The notes: a model not told the origin generated them from the sequence alone. Numbered from the stretch's first letter, positions 16,190 through 25,807 are shown. The stretch is DNA of 64,000 bases from Desulfotignum sp. (GCA_011390335.1 JAABSO010000016.1:1-64000), one strand, 5' to 3'. Numbers and translations are program-made.

Positions 16190-16360
16190 TTACCTGGACC
16201 ACCGGTAAACCCCCCGGGAGACCCGTTCAAGTTTGCCCAGCTGTACCAGGCGGAACAGGGTTCTGACCTTCTGGGGGTCCATGTCCGATTTTTCGATCAC
16301 TTCAGCCACCTGGGTGAGCCGTTTTGTCCGCCGTTTGAACAAGGTTTCAATGCCGGCGGA
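16190..16360 (-). pseudogene. winged-helix-like C-terminal remnant
   Basis: An open frame without a start reads GIETLFKRRTKRLTQVAEVI, then DPQKVRTLFRLVQLGKLERV and ends VYRWSR. The pattern resembles the C-terminal helix-turn-helix of the protein at 16568-16948 (ELQKETGLTGKQISDNAYRL). It is probably the tail of a lost gene of that kind. Confidence 0.35.
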
Positions 16361-16567
16361 TTTTCCGTGACGTGTGTGACGCCGGGGCCACCTTACCGGG
16401 CTTGCTCTAGTGGGCCGATGGGGACGGCAGATGCTTTTTTTGCGGCCGGCCAGGTGGACAGAAAATCCTGGATGGGGCCAAAAGGGATGTTCCCCTTTGC
16501 TTTATGCCGAAGAGATCATCCCTGTTTCTGGATGCGGTTTGTCTTCCAGGGCATATCGCGGCAGGGA

Positions 16568-16948
16568 TCAAACAGCCACAAACATCCCTTTTTCTGTCTT
16601 TTTTATCTTGTTTTCCTTTTTCAACCGGTATGCATTGTCTGAGATTTGCTTGCCGGTAAGGCCGGTCTCTTTCTGTAATTCTTTGAAATTAATTCCATCT
16701 TTGTGTTTTTTGATGGTTTTAAGGACAGCATTGAGATTTGATTTGCGTGGTTTGGGTCTCTTTTTTGCTGCTGGTTTGGCCGAGACGGGTACAGGCTTGT
16801 GATTGATGCCTGTCGATTCTTCAAAAGAAGAATCCATTTTTTTAGAAACACCGGTGAGATCATTGATGCGTTTTGAAAGATTCATAAGTGATGTTTTAAT
16901 CAATTGTGCAGAATCTTCGTCGAGTTGAATAGTGATGGTCAGTTTCAT
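16568..16948 (-). CDS. hypothetical protein with winged-helix-like C-terminus
   Basis: A 126-residue basic protein. Residues 1-40 look like a short amphipathic domain (MKLTITIQLDEDSAQLIKTS). A Pro/Lys-rich linker follows (KPVPVSAKPAAKKRPKPRK), then a C-terminal helix-turn-helix-like segment (NLNAVLKTIKKHKDGINFKE, KQISDNAYRLKKENKI). An AAGGAG site precedes the ATG. It is probably DNA-binding; no family name is assigned. Confidence 0.7.
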   Translation of the reverse strand: MKLTITIQLDEDSAQLIKTSLMNLSKRINDLTGVSKKMDSSFEESTGINHKPVPVSAKPAAKKRPKPRKSNLNAVLKTIKKHKDGINFKELQKETGLTGKQISDNAYRLKKENKIKKTEKGMFVAV

Positions 16949-17073
16949 TTTTTCTCCTTTGCTGAGTATAAAAAAATTGCAATTTAAGATGTATTATCAG
17001 TGTAGTACAAATTAATCAAGAAGAGGAGAAAAACAATTTTTCAGAAAAAACTGTCAGTACAGCATAACCGAAG

Positions 17074-17103
17074 TTGACAACCATACCTGCTCTGTCCTAT
17101 TCT
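17074..17103 (+). promoter_or_regulatory. sigma70-type promoter of the penicillin acylase gene
   Basis: A perfect TTGACA at 17074-17079 and TATTCT at 17098-17103 with an 18-base spacer, about 90 bases before the ATG at 17194. Confidence 0.5.
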
Positions 17104-17193
17104 CACCCTGGAAATAGTGTCAGGCACCCCTTCTGATTGAGCCGGGAGGTGAAAAGAGTCATTCGCTGTTTAACAGAATAAGGATTTCATCCC

Positions 17194-19608
17194 ATGAAAC
17201 GCTGGATCTATTCGGTCATTGCCATTATTCTGGTGCTGGGTATCGGTGCCGGCATCTATCTGAATCATATGAAAACAGCGGCCCTGCCCGTCATTGACGG
17301 CAACCTGCCCCTGGACGGACTGGCAGCGCCGGTCACGGTATACCGGGATGCCCACGGGGTGCCGTCCATTACCGCAGACAATGAAGATGACCTGTACCGG
17401 GCCGTGGGATATGTGATGGCCCAGGACCGCCTCTGGCAGATGGACCTGCTGCGCCGGGTCACCCTGGGCCGGTTGTCGGAAATTCTCGGCGACTCCCTGG
17501 TGGAGGTGGACCTGCTGATGCGGGCCCTGAAAATCAGCAATAAAAGCCGGGCCATTCTCGATAACTGCCGGGACCAGGGCCTGCTTTCGGCCCTGGATGC
17601 TTTCTGTGCCGGGGTCAATGCATATATCGCCGATGCCGGTGACCGCCTGCCCCCGGAATTCCGGATACTGGGATACACACCCGAACCCTGGGAACCCATG
17701 CATTCGGTCAACCTGATCGGGTATATGGCCTGGGATTTGACCAACCCCTGGGGGATTGAACCCCTTTTTCACAAAATCCGTCAGCAGGTGGGGGATGCGC
17801 TTTACCAGGAACTGCTTCCGGACCCTACCATGATGAAAACCCCGGTGCACCTGCCCGGATATGACATAGTTTCCAGCGGGTGGGACGCGGGATTGCGGCA
17901 GTCGGCTAAGACCCTGGAAAACCTGGGTGTAACGGTATTTCATGGCTCCAACAACTGGGCGGCCGGCCCGGAGCGCACCCAGACCGGCATGCCGCTGTTT
18001 GCCAATGACATGCATCTGGGCCTCAATGCCCCGGGCCTGTGGTATCCAATGCTCCAGCATGCAGAAGGCTTTGTCCATGTCACCGGCGTGGTGCTGCCTG
18101 GTCAGCCCTTTGTGATCTCCGGACACAATGCACATATTGCCTGGGGCATGACCAATGTGGTGGTGGATGACATGGATTTTTTCCTGGAAAAAACCGATGA
18201 TGCCCATCCCGGGCAGTATCAGTACCAGGGGGAATGGATCGATTTTGAAACAGAACCGCAGACCATCCATATCAAGGACGGTGAACCCGTCACAAGAGAT
18301 CTGCAGTTCACCCGTAACGGGCCGGTGATCAGCCGGTTCAAGGGCCTGGACAGTGAGGTGGTGTCCATGAAGTGGATCGGCAATGCCATGAGTGATGAAC
18401 TCGGGGCGGTGTATCAGCTGAACCGTGCTGAAAACTGGGATGATTTCCGCAGGGCGGCCCGGGGATTTGTGGCGGTGAGCCAGAATATCGCCTATGCCGA
18501 TGTCCAGGGCAATGTGGGGATGCAGACCTGTGCCGGCATACCTGTCCGCAAAAACGGCAACGGCATGGACGTTTATCCCGGGTGGACCGATGAATATGAA
18601 TGGGTGGGTACCGTGCCCTTTGAAGCGCTTCCCTATACCTTCAACCCGGCGGACGGCGTGGTGTCATCAGCCAACAACAAGACAGTTGACGCGTCTTACC
18701 CCCACCATATCTCCCACTGGTATGCCCTGCACTACCGCATCGACCGCATCCGGGAGATGCTGGCAGCCAAAAACCGTCTGTCCCTGGAGGATTTTATGGC
18801 CATGCAGACGGATCACCAGTCCCGGCTGGTCACAGACCTGTTGCCGGGCCTGCTGTCCCGCCTGGAACAGCGGTCTTCTGAATTCAGCGACCTGGAACAG
18901 TCAGCCTTAAGCATCCTGACCTCCTGGGACAAAGAAATGCGGCAGGATGCCCCGGCCCCGGCCATCTTTGACAAGGTATATGTCACCTGTGCCCGGAACC
19001 TGCTGGCAGATGAGATGGGCCAGGATCTGGTTGAAGAATTTTTGTCCAAGTCCTACCCGGTCCGGCATGCCATGCACAATATCTGGCCGAACCAGGACTC
19101 TGCATGGGCGGATAACATCCACACCCCGGATGTGAAAGAATCTTTGTCAGACATCGTGTACCAGAGTTTTGGAGAAGCTGTGGCGGCTCTGGCTGAAAAA
19201 TTGGGCACCGACCCGGAAAAATGGCAATGGGGCAGCATCCACACCCTGACACTGTCTCATCCCCTGGGATCCGTGACCATTCTGGATACCCTGTTTGACC
19301 TGAACCGGGGACCGTTTCCCGCCCCCGGCTCCTTTCACACGGTATCCCCATACGCCTACAAGGTCAATGCACCGTTTGACGTAAAGCACGGGGCCTCCCA
19401 GCGCCATATTTACGATCTGTCAGACTGGGATAACAGCCGGGCCGTCATTCCCACCGGCAGTTCCGGCATTCCGGCCTCACCGTTTTACTGCTCCCAGGCA
19501 CAAATGTACATGAAAGGGCAGTTTCGGCAGGATCTCTTCACCCTGGAACGGATATCAGCTGCAGCAGCACACACCCTGGTGCTGCTGCCTGCCGCAGAAA
19601 ACCGGTGA
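17194..19608 (+). CDS. penicillin acylase-family Ntn hydrolase
   Basis: An 804-residue secreted or membrane-anchored amidase. An N-terminal hydrophobic segment (residues 4-22) is followed by the alpha-subunit region. The self-cleavage site and nucleophile Ser252 lie in FHGSNNWAAGP, and the beta-subunit begins there. Members autoprocess into two chains in the periplasm and hydrolyse side-chain amides such as beta-lactams or acyl-homoserine lactones; the natural substrate is unknown. Length and motif order are typical. The gene stands alone, with the opposing thi operon starting just after it. Confidence 0.92.
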   Translation: MKRWIYSVIAIILVLGIGAGIYLNHMKTAALPVIDGNLPLDGLAAPVTVYRDAHGVPSITADNEDDLYRAVGYVMAQDRLWQMDLLRRVTLGRLSEILGDSLVEVDLLMRALKISNKSRAILDNCRDQGLLSALDAFCAGVNAYIADAGDRLPPEFRILGYTPEPWEPMHSVNLIGYMAWDLTNPWGIEPLFHKIRQQVGDALYQELLPDPTMMKTPVHLPGYDIVSSGWDAGLRQSAKTLENLGVTVFHGSNNWAAGPERTQTGMPLFANDMHLGLNAPGLWYPMLQHAEGFVHVTGVVLPGQPFVISGHNAHIAWGMTNVVVDDMDFFLEKTDDAHPGQYQYQGEWIDFETEPQTIHIKDGEPVTRDLQFTRNGPVISRFKGLDSEVVSMKWIGNAMSDELGAVYQLNRAENWDDFRRAARGFVAVSQNIAYADVQGNVGMQTCAGIPVRKNGNGMDVYPGWTDEYEWVGTVPFEALPYTFNPADGVVSSANNKTVDASYPHHISHWYALHYRIDRIREMLAAKNRLSLEDFMAMQTDHQSRLVTDLLPGLLSRLEQRSSEFSDLEQSALSILTSWDKEMRQDAPAPAIFDKVYVTCARNLLADEMGQDLVEEFLSKSYPVRHAMHNIWPNQDSAWADNIHTPDVKESLSDIVYQSFGEAVAALAEKLGTDPEKWQWGSIHTLTLSHPLGSVTILDTLFDLNRGPFPAPGSFHTVSPYAYKVNAPFDVKHGASQRHIYDLSDWDNSRAVIPTGSSGIPASPFYCSQAQMYMKGQFRQDLFTLERISAAAAHTLVLLPAAENR

Positions 19609-19637
19609 GAAGCTTAAAGCATTCTGAAAAACGGGTC

Positions 19638-20792
19638 TCAATTACATGACAGAATCGCTCTGATCTCTTTGATCCGTTTTTTGATGTCCTGGGCGCCGAT
19701 GATTTCGGTGACCAGGCAGACGGTTTTTGCCCCCATTGCCACCACCTGTGCCAGGTTATGCCGTTTTATGCCGCCGATGGCCACAAATGGGATGGGTATA
19801 TTGGCCGTCACATGGTCCAGGTATTCCAGACCGACCGCATCACAGACATCTTCTTTGGTCTGGGTGGCAAACAGCGGTCCCACCCCGATATAATCAGCCC
19901 TGTCTGCCACCGCCCGGGCTGCCTGATCAGGAGAATGGGTGGAGCAGCCGACCATGAGGCCGGGGGCCAGTTTTTTCACCGCTGCCACCGGCAGGTCTTC
20001 CTGGCCCATGTGGACCCCGTCCGCACCGGTTATCATGGCGATATCTAAAAAATCATTCACGATAAAAGGCACCTTGGCATCAGCAGTGATTTTCCGGATC
20101 TTACAGCACTCTTCCAGCATGGTTTTCCGGTCTTTTGTGCCGGCTTTTTCCCGGTATTGCAGGATATCGATCCCGTTATCCACCAGAAGTTTTGCCATTT
20201 CCACATTGGAACGGCCCAAAGAAAAAGCCTCTCCCAAGATGCCGTAGATGCCTTCCGGGAACAACGGTTTTTGGATTTTTAAAACAATATCCGCCATCAT
20301 GGCCGCGATCACGGCTATTTTGGGGGCAAACAAAGGGGCAGCTGCCACGTCGGTTGAAAAATCTCCCACAATATGGCAGTTGCCGATTTTCCGGGTTTGG
20401 ATGTTTTCCATGTCAAAACCTGCAATGCCGGAGGCAGAGACCACAGGGATGCCCAAGGGGGCCAACTCTTCTATCAGCTGTTTTTTTGCGGTGCGGTTGT
20501 CAAATCCCTCCACCACCAGATTGCAGTTTTTAAAGATCCGGGTGCTGTCTCCGGGTCTGATAAAATGGGTGAGGGTCTGAATGCTCATTTCTGGAAAAAT
20601 TCCCAGCAGGTTCTGCTTGAGGCACGCCACCTTGGGCCGGCCGGCCTGGTCCGTGAAATAGAACTGGCGGTTCAGATTGGCGGTTTCCACGACATCAAAA
20701 TCCACCAGCAGCAGGCCCGGCACACCGGCCTGGGCCAGATGCCGGGCCACATTGGAGCCGATCCCGCCGGCCCCGGCAATACCGATCATCAT
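19638..20792 (-). CDS. thiFE: ThiF-ThiE fusion: ThiS adenylyltransferase / thiamine-phosphate synthase
   Basis: A 384-residue two-domain protein. Residues 1-190 are a ThiF/MoeB/E1-like domain (IGIAGAGGIGSNVARHL, DFDVVETANLNRQ) that adenylylates the C-terminus of ThiS. Residues 195-384 are ThiE (ILQYREKA, FIVNDFLDIA, GVHMGQEDLP, GVGPLFATQTK), which joins HMP-PP and thiazole phosphate. The fusion puts sulfur activation and the final condensation in one chain. It is the last gene of the riboswitch-controlled operon, one base after the thiH stop. Confidence 0.9.
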   Translation of the reverse strand: MMIGIAGAGGIGSNVARHLAQAGVPGLLLVDFDVVETANLNRQFYFTDQAGRPKVACLKQNLLGIFPEMSIQTLTHFIRPGDSTRIFKNCNLVVEGFDNRTAKKQLIEELAPLGIPVVSASGIAGFDMENIQTRKIGNCHIVGDFSTDVAAAPLFAPKIAVIAAMMADIVLKIQKPLFPEGIYGILGEAFSLGRSNVEMAKLLVDNGIDILQYREKAGTKDRKTMLEECCKIRKITADAKVPFIVNDFLDIAMITGADGVHMGQEDLPVAAVKKLAPGLMVGCSTHSPDQAARAVADRADYIGVGPLFATQTKEDVCDAVGLEYLDHVTANIPIPFVAIGGIKRHNLAQVVAMGAKTVCLVTEIIGAQDIKKRIKEIRAILSCN

Positions 20793-20793
20793 A

Positions 20794-21915
20794 TCAGAAT
20801 ATCTCCCAGTCTTTGAACACGGGCTGGTACCCGTTGTTCCGAATCATATCCGCCACTTCAGCCACTGTCCGGGTGTCTGTCACCTCAAACTGGGCTGTGG
20901 TATCTGTTGTATGCACGGCATAGCCGCCCACATCGGTTCTGGAGCCGGCTGAATACCGGGTCGCCCCCAGGTGGATGATCCGGTCCCGGAATGCGGCTGA
21001 TTCCCGGGTGGAGACGGTAATGCCCAGACGGGGCATGAAAAGCCGCCAGGCCAGCATGGTCTGGACAAATCCTTTGTCCGGGAGCAGGTGTTTCGGAGCG
21101 ATGGCGCCGCCTGCCCGGGTCATTCTGGGCAGGGACAAAGAGATCTCCACATGGGGAAACGCCTGTTCCAGGTACCTGGCATGGATACCGGCCATGAAGG
21201 CTTCTGCCTTAGGATTTCCCAAACCGAAAAGGGTGCCGATGTTCACGGCCCTGAATCCGGCGGCTGCTCCCCGTTCCGGGGTCAGCAGCCGGAATGCATA
21301 ATCTGCCTTGGGTCCTTTGGGATGCACCTCTTTGTATACGGCCTGGTCATACACTTCCTGGTACACGGTCAAAGAATCTGCCCCGGCCCGGTGCAATACC
21401 TGGTAATCGCTTTGTGTCATGGGAAATATTTCCAGGGCAATGGAAGAAAAATACCGGGCCATGACCCTGCAGGCCGCCTCCAGGTAGGAGAGGGGGGTTT
21501 TGGCCGGCGCTTCTCCGGTGAGTACCAGAATATGACGGATACCTGTATCGGCAATGGCCCGGGCTTCCCGGTTGATCTCTTCCATGGTCAGCCGGGTTCT
21601 GGGAAAAGCGGTCAGTGCATTGAATCCGCAATAGGTGCAGTGGTTGGAACAATAATCTGAGATATAGAGGGGGGCATAGAGGCTGATGATTTGGCCGAAA
21701 TGCCGGCAGGTCAGTTCCCGGGCAGTCTGGGCCATGGGTTCGAGAAAGTCTTCTGCTGCCGGTGACAGCAGGGTGAGCAGGTCCCGGGTTTCCAGTCGTT
21801 TCAAGCCGCCGGCCCCCCGGTCCAGGGTTTTCTGGACATCTTCGGGACGGATCGAATTGAAATATGTCTTAAAATCAAAAGATTGGTACTGGTTTGCCAG
21901 TGTTAAAAATGACAT
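20794..21915 (-). CDS. thiH: 2-iminoacetate synthase ThiH
   Basis: A 373-residue radical SAM enzyme that cleaves tyrosine to give dehydroglycine for thiazole formation, the oxygen-independent route used by anaerobes. The iron-sulfur motif is YCSNHCTYCGFN near residue 85. It lies between thiG and thiFE with almost no gaps. Length is normal for ThiH. Confidence 0.95.
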   Translation of the reverse strand: MSFLTLANQYQSFDFKTYFNSIRPEDVQKTLDRGAGGLKRLETRDLLTLLSPAAEDFLEPMAQTARELTCRHFGQIISLYAPLYISDYCSNHCTYCGFNALTAFPRTRLTMEEINREARAIADTGIRHILVLTGEAPAKTPLSYLEAACRVMARYFSSIALEIFPMTQSDYQVLHRAGADSLTVYQEVYDQAVYKEVHPKGPKADYAFRLLTPERGAAAGFRAVNIGTLFGLGNPKAEAFMAGIHARYLEQAFPHVEISLSLPRMTRAGGAIAPKHLLPDKGFVQTMLAWRLFMPRLGITVSTRESAAFRDRIIHLGATRYSAGSRTDVGGYAVHTTDTTAQFEVTDTRTVAEVADMIRNNGYQPVFKDWEIF

Positions 21916-21918
21916 GGC

Positions 21919-22698
21919 CTACTCCCGCAAGAATCCGGTCAAAGGGGATGAGGCCCGGGCCCGGTTGCTGTGGCCCGCCATTCCGGCGTGATAGGCCATG
22001 CGGCCTGCTGTTACCGCCATGGCAAAGGCCCTGCCGGCAATGGCCGTATCACGGGCCGTGGCAATGGCTGTATTGACGAGCACCGCATCCGCCCCCATCT
22101 CCATGGCTTCTGCAGCCTGGGAAGGCCTGCCGATTCCGGCATCCACGATTACGGGCAGTTTGCTGGTTTCGATGATCCGCTGGATCATGGGTTTCATCTC
22201 AAGGCCCAGGTTGGAACCGATGGGAGACCCCAGGGGCATGACCGCGGCTGCGCCTGCATCATAAAGCCGGCGGGAAATGGTGATATCCGGCATTACATAG
22301 GGAAGAACGATAAATCCTTCTTTGGCCAGAATCTCTGTCGCCTTCAGGGTTTCATGGTTGTCCGGCAGCAAATACTGCATATCCGTGATCACCTCGATTT
22401 TAATGAAATCGCCGCATCCGGCCTCCCTGGCGATGTGTGCAATGCGGACCGCCTCTTTTGCTGTTCTGGCACCCGAAGTATTGGGCAAAAGCGTCACAGT
22501 ATCCGGGATATGGGAAAGAATATTATCTTGTGGGGGAGCCTTGGGATCCACCCGGCGCAGGGCAACGGTAATTATTTGGGAACCGCTGGCCGCAAGCATG
22601 GGGCCTATGAGTGAATTTGATGCAAATTTTCCCGTGCCGGTGAGCAGTCTGCTGGAAAAGTATCTGTCACCAAGGGCAAGCCGGTCTTCCATTTTCAT
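21919..22698 (-). CDS. thiG: thiazole synthase ThiG
   Basis: A 259-residue TIM-barrel enzyme that assembles the thiazole phosphate from DXP, dehydroglycine and ThiS thiocarboxylate. Family segments seen are [34 protein letters not shown], the Schiff-base lysine in FIKIEV and [20 protein letters not shown]. It overlaps thiS by 4 bases, consistent with the known ThiS-ThiG complex. Confidence 0.96.
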   Translation of the reverse strand: MKMEDRLALGDRYFSSRLLTGTGKFASNSLIGPMLAASGSQIITVALRRVDPKAPPQDNILSHIPDTVTLLPNTSGARTAKEAVRIAHIAREAGCGDFIKIEVITDMQYLLPDNHETLKATEILAKEGFIVLPYVMPDITISRRLYDAGAAAVMPLGSPIGSNLGLEMKPMIQRIIETSKLPVIVDAGIGRPSQAAEAMEMGADAVLVNTAIATARDTAIAGRAFAMAVTAGRMAYHAGMAGHSNRARASSPLTGFLRE

Positions 22699-22892
22699 CC
22701 GCCTCCCACAAAAGATAATAGTTCAATGGTATCCCCTTCCTGCAACAGGGTATCGGCCCATGCCGTCTGCTGAATAATGGTGTGGTTATGTTCGACCACC
22801 AGGGATGGGAGATCAAGGTCTCTAACCTTCACAAGGGAAAGGATATCCGGGATACTTGTTTCCACGGTCTCTCCATTTAATCTGATTTTCAT
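22695..22892 (-). CDS. thiS: sulfur carrier protein ThiS
   Basis: A 65-residue ubiquitin-like protein ([16 protein letters not shown]) ending in the required Gly-Gly tail (FVGGG), which is adenylylated by ThiF and converted to a thiocarboxylate. First gene of the operon, about 90 bases downstream of the TPP riboswitch. Confidence 0.95.
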   Translation of the reverse strand: MKIRLNGETVETSIPDILSLVKVRDLDLPSLVVEHNHTIIQQTAWADTLLQEGDTIELLSFVGGG

Positions 22893-22984
22893 GCCGCCTC
22901 CACAGCTTAATGTGAAATTTTCAGTCGCATGGGGGGGATTGAAACGGGTTTGCCGGGAAAAAAAGAAAAACTTTCTGGTTGGTT

Positions 22985-23078
22985 TGCACTTTCCCTACGC
23001 CGGTATTACCCGTATCAGGTTCCAAGGGTTGAAGCGGGCCGCTTCTCTCAGCCGGTTAAGGCACCCCCAGTGGACTGC
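22985..23078 (-). promoter_or_regulatory. TPP riboswitch (THI element)
   Basis: On the minus strand the conserved THI-box core is readable: GGGGTGCC, GGCTGAGA, ACCCTTGGAACCTGAT and CGGGTAATACCGGCGTAGGGA. It lies directly upstream of thiS and should switch off the thi operon when thiamine pyrophosphate is bound. Confidence 0.95.
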
Positions 23079-23192
23079 AGAATAATATAATCCATTAACA
23101 GGATTGTGTCAAAATAAAAAATCCAGATCCTTATTTCTTCCGTTGTTCCTTTACTGTTTTTCAAGGCCTGATCAGTTTACAGTGCCCACTGA

Positions 23193-23230
23193 CAAAAAAA
23201 AAGGCTTTACGCAGCAGCGTAAAGCCTTTT
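23193..23230 (-). terminator. rho-independent terminator after the Sll1863-like gene
   Basis: A 12-base-pair stem (AAGGCTTTACGC/GCGTAAAGCCTT, loop AGCA) at 23201-23228, followed on the minus strand by nine T residues. It ends transcription from the gene at 23258-23560 before the thi riboswitch. Confidence 0.8.
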
Positions 23231-23257
23231 CAATCAACATAATGCAATGGATGTATG

Positions 23258-23560
23258 CTATCCACCCACGTTTCCGGCTTCAAGATCCTTCCAGGCACGG
23301 TTTACCTTGCTGCCGACGGTCCCGAAAAGGTCGTCAAGCTCATTTTTCATGGGTGACCAGTCAGAAGGGCATTCTTTATCCAGTTGATCCACCCGCATCC
23401 GGGCAGTTGATACTTCCTGCTCCAACTGTCCAATAAGCGGCAGTATCTTTTCCTTCTGCTGAGATCCATAGCTGTCAGCCGTCTTCTTCATCGCTTCAAG
23501 TTTGTTTTTCCATGCGGTAACCTCGGCCAGCATTGCATTGCAATAGTCTTTTACTTCCAT
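23258..23560 (-). CDS. Sll1863-like coiled-coil stress protein
   Basis: A 100-residue hydrophilic, all-helical protein with heptad-like patterns (AWKNKLEAMKKTADSYGSQQ, QLEQEVSTARMRVDQLDKEC) and a tail containing KVNRAWKDLE. This resembles small Sll1863-family stress-response proteins by composition and tail motif; the biochemical role is unknown. A strong AAAGGAG precedes the ATG, and its own terminator follows. Confidence 0.6.
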   Translation of the reverse strand: MEVKDYCNAMLAEVTAWKNKLEAMKKTADSYGSQQKEKILPLIGQLEQEVSTARMRVDQLDKECPSDWSPMKNELDDLFGTVGSKVNRAWKDLEAGNVGG

Positions 23561-23817
23561 GGGTGCTCCTTTCTTGTTGGTTTATAATGGTCTTACCCGG
23601 AAAATATAAATGATATTCCGGTGGGTATACTCCCTGCCAAACAGCACAATGTAAAGAAGACAACAGGGAAAAATCATAGTGATAATTACCAATTACTGTA
23701 ATACAATTTTAATTAAAATCAATCTAAAAAAAGAAAAAGTTCAAAAATTCTGACAAGACTATCCCGGAAAAAGGCAGGCGTTTCGATAAACCCTGTCAGA
23801 TCCGCTGCGGTTTTTTG

Positions 23818-24070
23818 TCAGTGCTTTATCTCATAAAATGTACTGGAGGACAAAAATGACCGGGGGCTTTCCAAGTAGCTTTCAGCCACGGCATGGTTCA
23901 TAATGACGGCGCCCATGCCGATGAGACAGCCGTCTTTCTTTAATGGTGCACCCGTGCATCACACTTTTGTGGCCGATGGTGATGCCATTGCCGATGATCT
24001 GGGCTGAAGGGGCCACGAATACGGATGGGTGAATCCGGGGGGTATGGTTTTTATAAGCGTACAGGGGCAT
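23818..24070 (-). pseudogene. gamma carbonic anhydrase paralogue with two internal deletions
   Basis: The start matches the intact gene at 1216-1752 (MPLYAYKNHTPRIHPSVFVA, then PSAQIIGN), then jumps to GITIGHKSVMHGCTI, omitting about 45 residues including the first metal-ligand His and the QD pair. A 4-base gain shifts frame. The DNA then carries DGCLIGMGAVIMNHAV and jumps again to AESYLESPRSFLS, ending FYEIK. Two deletions and one frameshift make it non-functional. Confidence 0.85.
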
Positions 24071-24087
24071 ATTCGCCTGTTACAGTA

Positions 24088-24414
24088 TTACAGCACTGCT
24101 TCAAATTTTGGAATTATTCCACCGACAATAGGTTCATAGTAACGGTATTCAGTATTATCGGCTGTCAATTCATCTATCTGGCGCTGAATGGATTGCCGCA
24201 ACTCACTGTTCATCCAGCTGTTCCAGTCATCAATCGTACCCCAGATACTGACAACCAGATACTCTCCTTGTGAATCCAAAGCAGCAAATGCCTGATCAGT
24301 GATGTATCCAGGCTGAATGCTGGCTTGGGATCTCAAGCGGACAATCAGTGGTGCAATCTTTGCTGCGATATTTTTATCTTCAAATTTTCTTTTTATAATA
24401 ACACATACTGACAT
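24088..24414 (-). CDS. ABM-domain (antibiotic biosynthesis monooxygenase-like) protein
   Basis: A 108-residue ferredoxin-like-fold protein of the ABM superfamily (VCVIIKRKFEDKNIAAKIAP, QGEYLVVSIWGTIDDWNSWM). Small ABM proteins are usually dimers with varied roles in quinone, haem or small-molecule oxidation. An AGGAGG precedes the ATG. It is unrelated in detail to the ABM gene at 51388-51747. It lies at the end of a leftward gene train. Confidence 0.8.
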   Translation of the reverse strand: MSVCVIIKRKFEDKNIAAKIAPLIVRLRSQASIQPGYITDQAFAALDSQGEYLVVSIWGTIDDWNSWMNSELRQSIQRQIDELTADNTEYRYYEPIVGGIIPKFEAVL

Positions 24415-24435
24415 GACAACCTCCTTTTTTCATTT

Positions 24436-24741
24436 TCATTCCATGTGTGCTTTGGCTGTTTGAAGCGCCAGGTCTTTATCCTTTGTGAACAGATGCCATT
24501 TCATTTCTGATGAATGAATGCCGGCTTTCTTGTCTTGACCTCTGCTGTAATACCAGTTTCCAAACCGTTCGACCGTGGAAAAGGGATGATTTTCAGCACA
24601 AAAGTATCCGCAAGGTTTATACTCTTCAAAAAAAAGCATTTCATCCGGATCATTATCATAAGAAATGTCTGCCGGTAATTCGATTTGCGACACATCAATA
24701 TTCTGTGCCATTTTTTTATCCAGCCAGGTTGAAATTTTCAT
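24436..24741 (-). CDS. hypothetical protein
   Basis: A 101-residue soluble acidic protein (MKISTWLDKKMAQNIDVSQI, CGYFCAENHPFSTVERFGNW). AAAGGAG precedes its ATG. It sits between the ABC permease and the ABM gene with short gaps, so it is probably in the same transcript. I do not recognise a family. Confidence 0.65.
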   Translation of the reverse strand: MKISTWLDKKMAQNIDVSQIELPADISYDNDPDEMLFFEEYKPCGYFCAENHPFSTVERFGNWYYSRGQDKKAGIHSSEMKWHLFTKDKDLALQTAKAHME

Positions 24742-24772
24742 TGGGTCTCCTTTACACTATTAAATTTTCATA

Positions 24773-25807
24773 TTACATCAACCACCTTTTTTTCATAAGC
24801 CGGTACGCCAGGAAAAAGGTGGTTGATCCGACAAAAAACAAATAAATCCATGCCCAAAACATGCCTGTTGTTGTCCCGGTATGAACCAGCAGGATGGACT
24901 TGACGGATTCAAAAAACGGGTATGAGGGTACAAAGGGTGCCACAGCCGATAATTTTTGTGAAAAATCAGACAGGGCCGACGGAAGCAGATGTGGCAGATA
25001 GAAAATAACCCCCAGAGTTCGGGCAGAAGCCTGGTTGCGGCATAAAAACCCCAGAAAAATACCGTAGGAACTGAAACAGAAACTGCCGACGCCGATAAAG
25101 GCGAAATAGGTCAAGGCATTTCCAAAATCAAATCCGCCCATCAGATGAAGGAACAGGACTGCGATAAAAATTAAAATCATGCCCAGAAACAATTTGGCCG
25201 TGAGCCATTCAATTTCCCGCATGGGCGTCTGCAAAAGCGCAAGGAGTATTTTTTTTTCCTTTTCTTCGGCAATTTGCGCAGGCAGGATGATGAAGCTTAC
25301 CAGCAAAGCCAGCATGAGTATCCAGGTCGGCAGGGTTTGTTGCTGAATCCCGCCTTCCTGAAGCTGGTGAATATCGGAAATCCAGTTTATATCATGCCCT
25401 TGCACTGCTTTTTGCAGGGCCAAAAAGCCCTGCACGATTGAAAGCGATAAAATCGATTCTTTTTGTACAACCACCAGAACCAGGCCCATCTTTTCTTTTT
25501 CAGGCGGTAACAGCAGGCCGTCGATTTTTTTTTCCTTCAACCGTTTTTTTCCTTCAGCTTCATCGGGAACCCTAAGAACCGTAAACAGGGTATCGGCCGA
25601 TTGGACAGCTGCAAGCATAACAGGTGCATAGGGTGCAGACTGGATCAGCCCGATCCTGGTTTTTTGAATATCGACCCCGGCTTCATCCACCAGCAGCAAA
25701 GAAACATACACAAAAAAAGGGATGAAAAGAATCAGAAAGATGGACTTGTTCTTGAATGAAACGGCCAGATCGTTCAGGGTTAATATGAGTATATTTTGTA
25801 TCATCAC
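24773..25807 (-). CDS. ABC-2 type transporter permease
   Basis: A 344-residue membrane protein of the ABC-2/NatB type. One N-terminal membrane segment (IFLILFIPFFVYVSLLLV) is followed by a large extracytoplasmic domain (about residues 35-160) and five or six C-terminal segments. Its start overlaps the ATPase stop by 4 bases, so the two form one exporter, possibly for ions, drugs or lipids. The substrate cannot be told. Confidence 0.85.
   Translation of the reverse strand: MMIQNILILTLNDLAVSFKNKSIFLILFIPFFVYVSLLLVDEAGVDIQKTRIGLIQSAPYAPVMLAAVQSADTLFTVLRVPDEAEGKKRLKEKKIDGLLLPPEKEKMGLVLVVVQKESILSLSIVQGFLALQKAVQGHDINWISDIHQLQEGGIQQQTLPTWILMLALLVSFIILPAQIAEEKEKKILLALLQTPMREIEWLTAKLFLGMILIFIAVLFLHLMGGFDFGNALTYFAFIGVGSFCFSSYGIFLGFLCRNQASARTLGVIFYLPHLLPSALSDFSQKLSAVAPFVPSYPFFESVKSILLVHTGTTTGMFWAWIYLFFVGSTTFFLAYRLMKKRWLM

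Noticed and set aside
17170..18270. Long open frame (366 codons) on the minus strand inside the penicillin acylase gene
   Set aside because: It is antisense to a well-supported coding gene, has a composition typical of a shadow frame and shows no recognisable domain.
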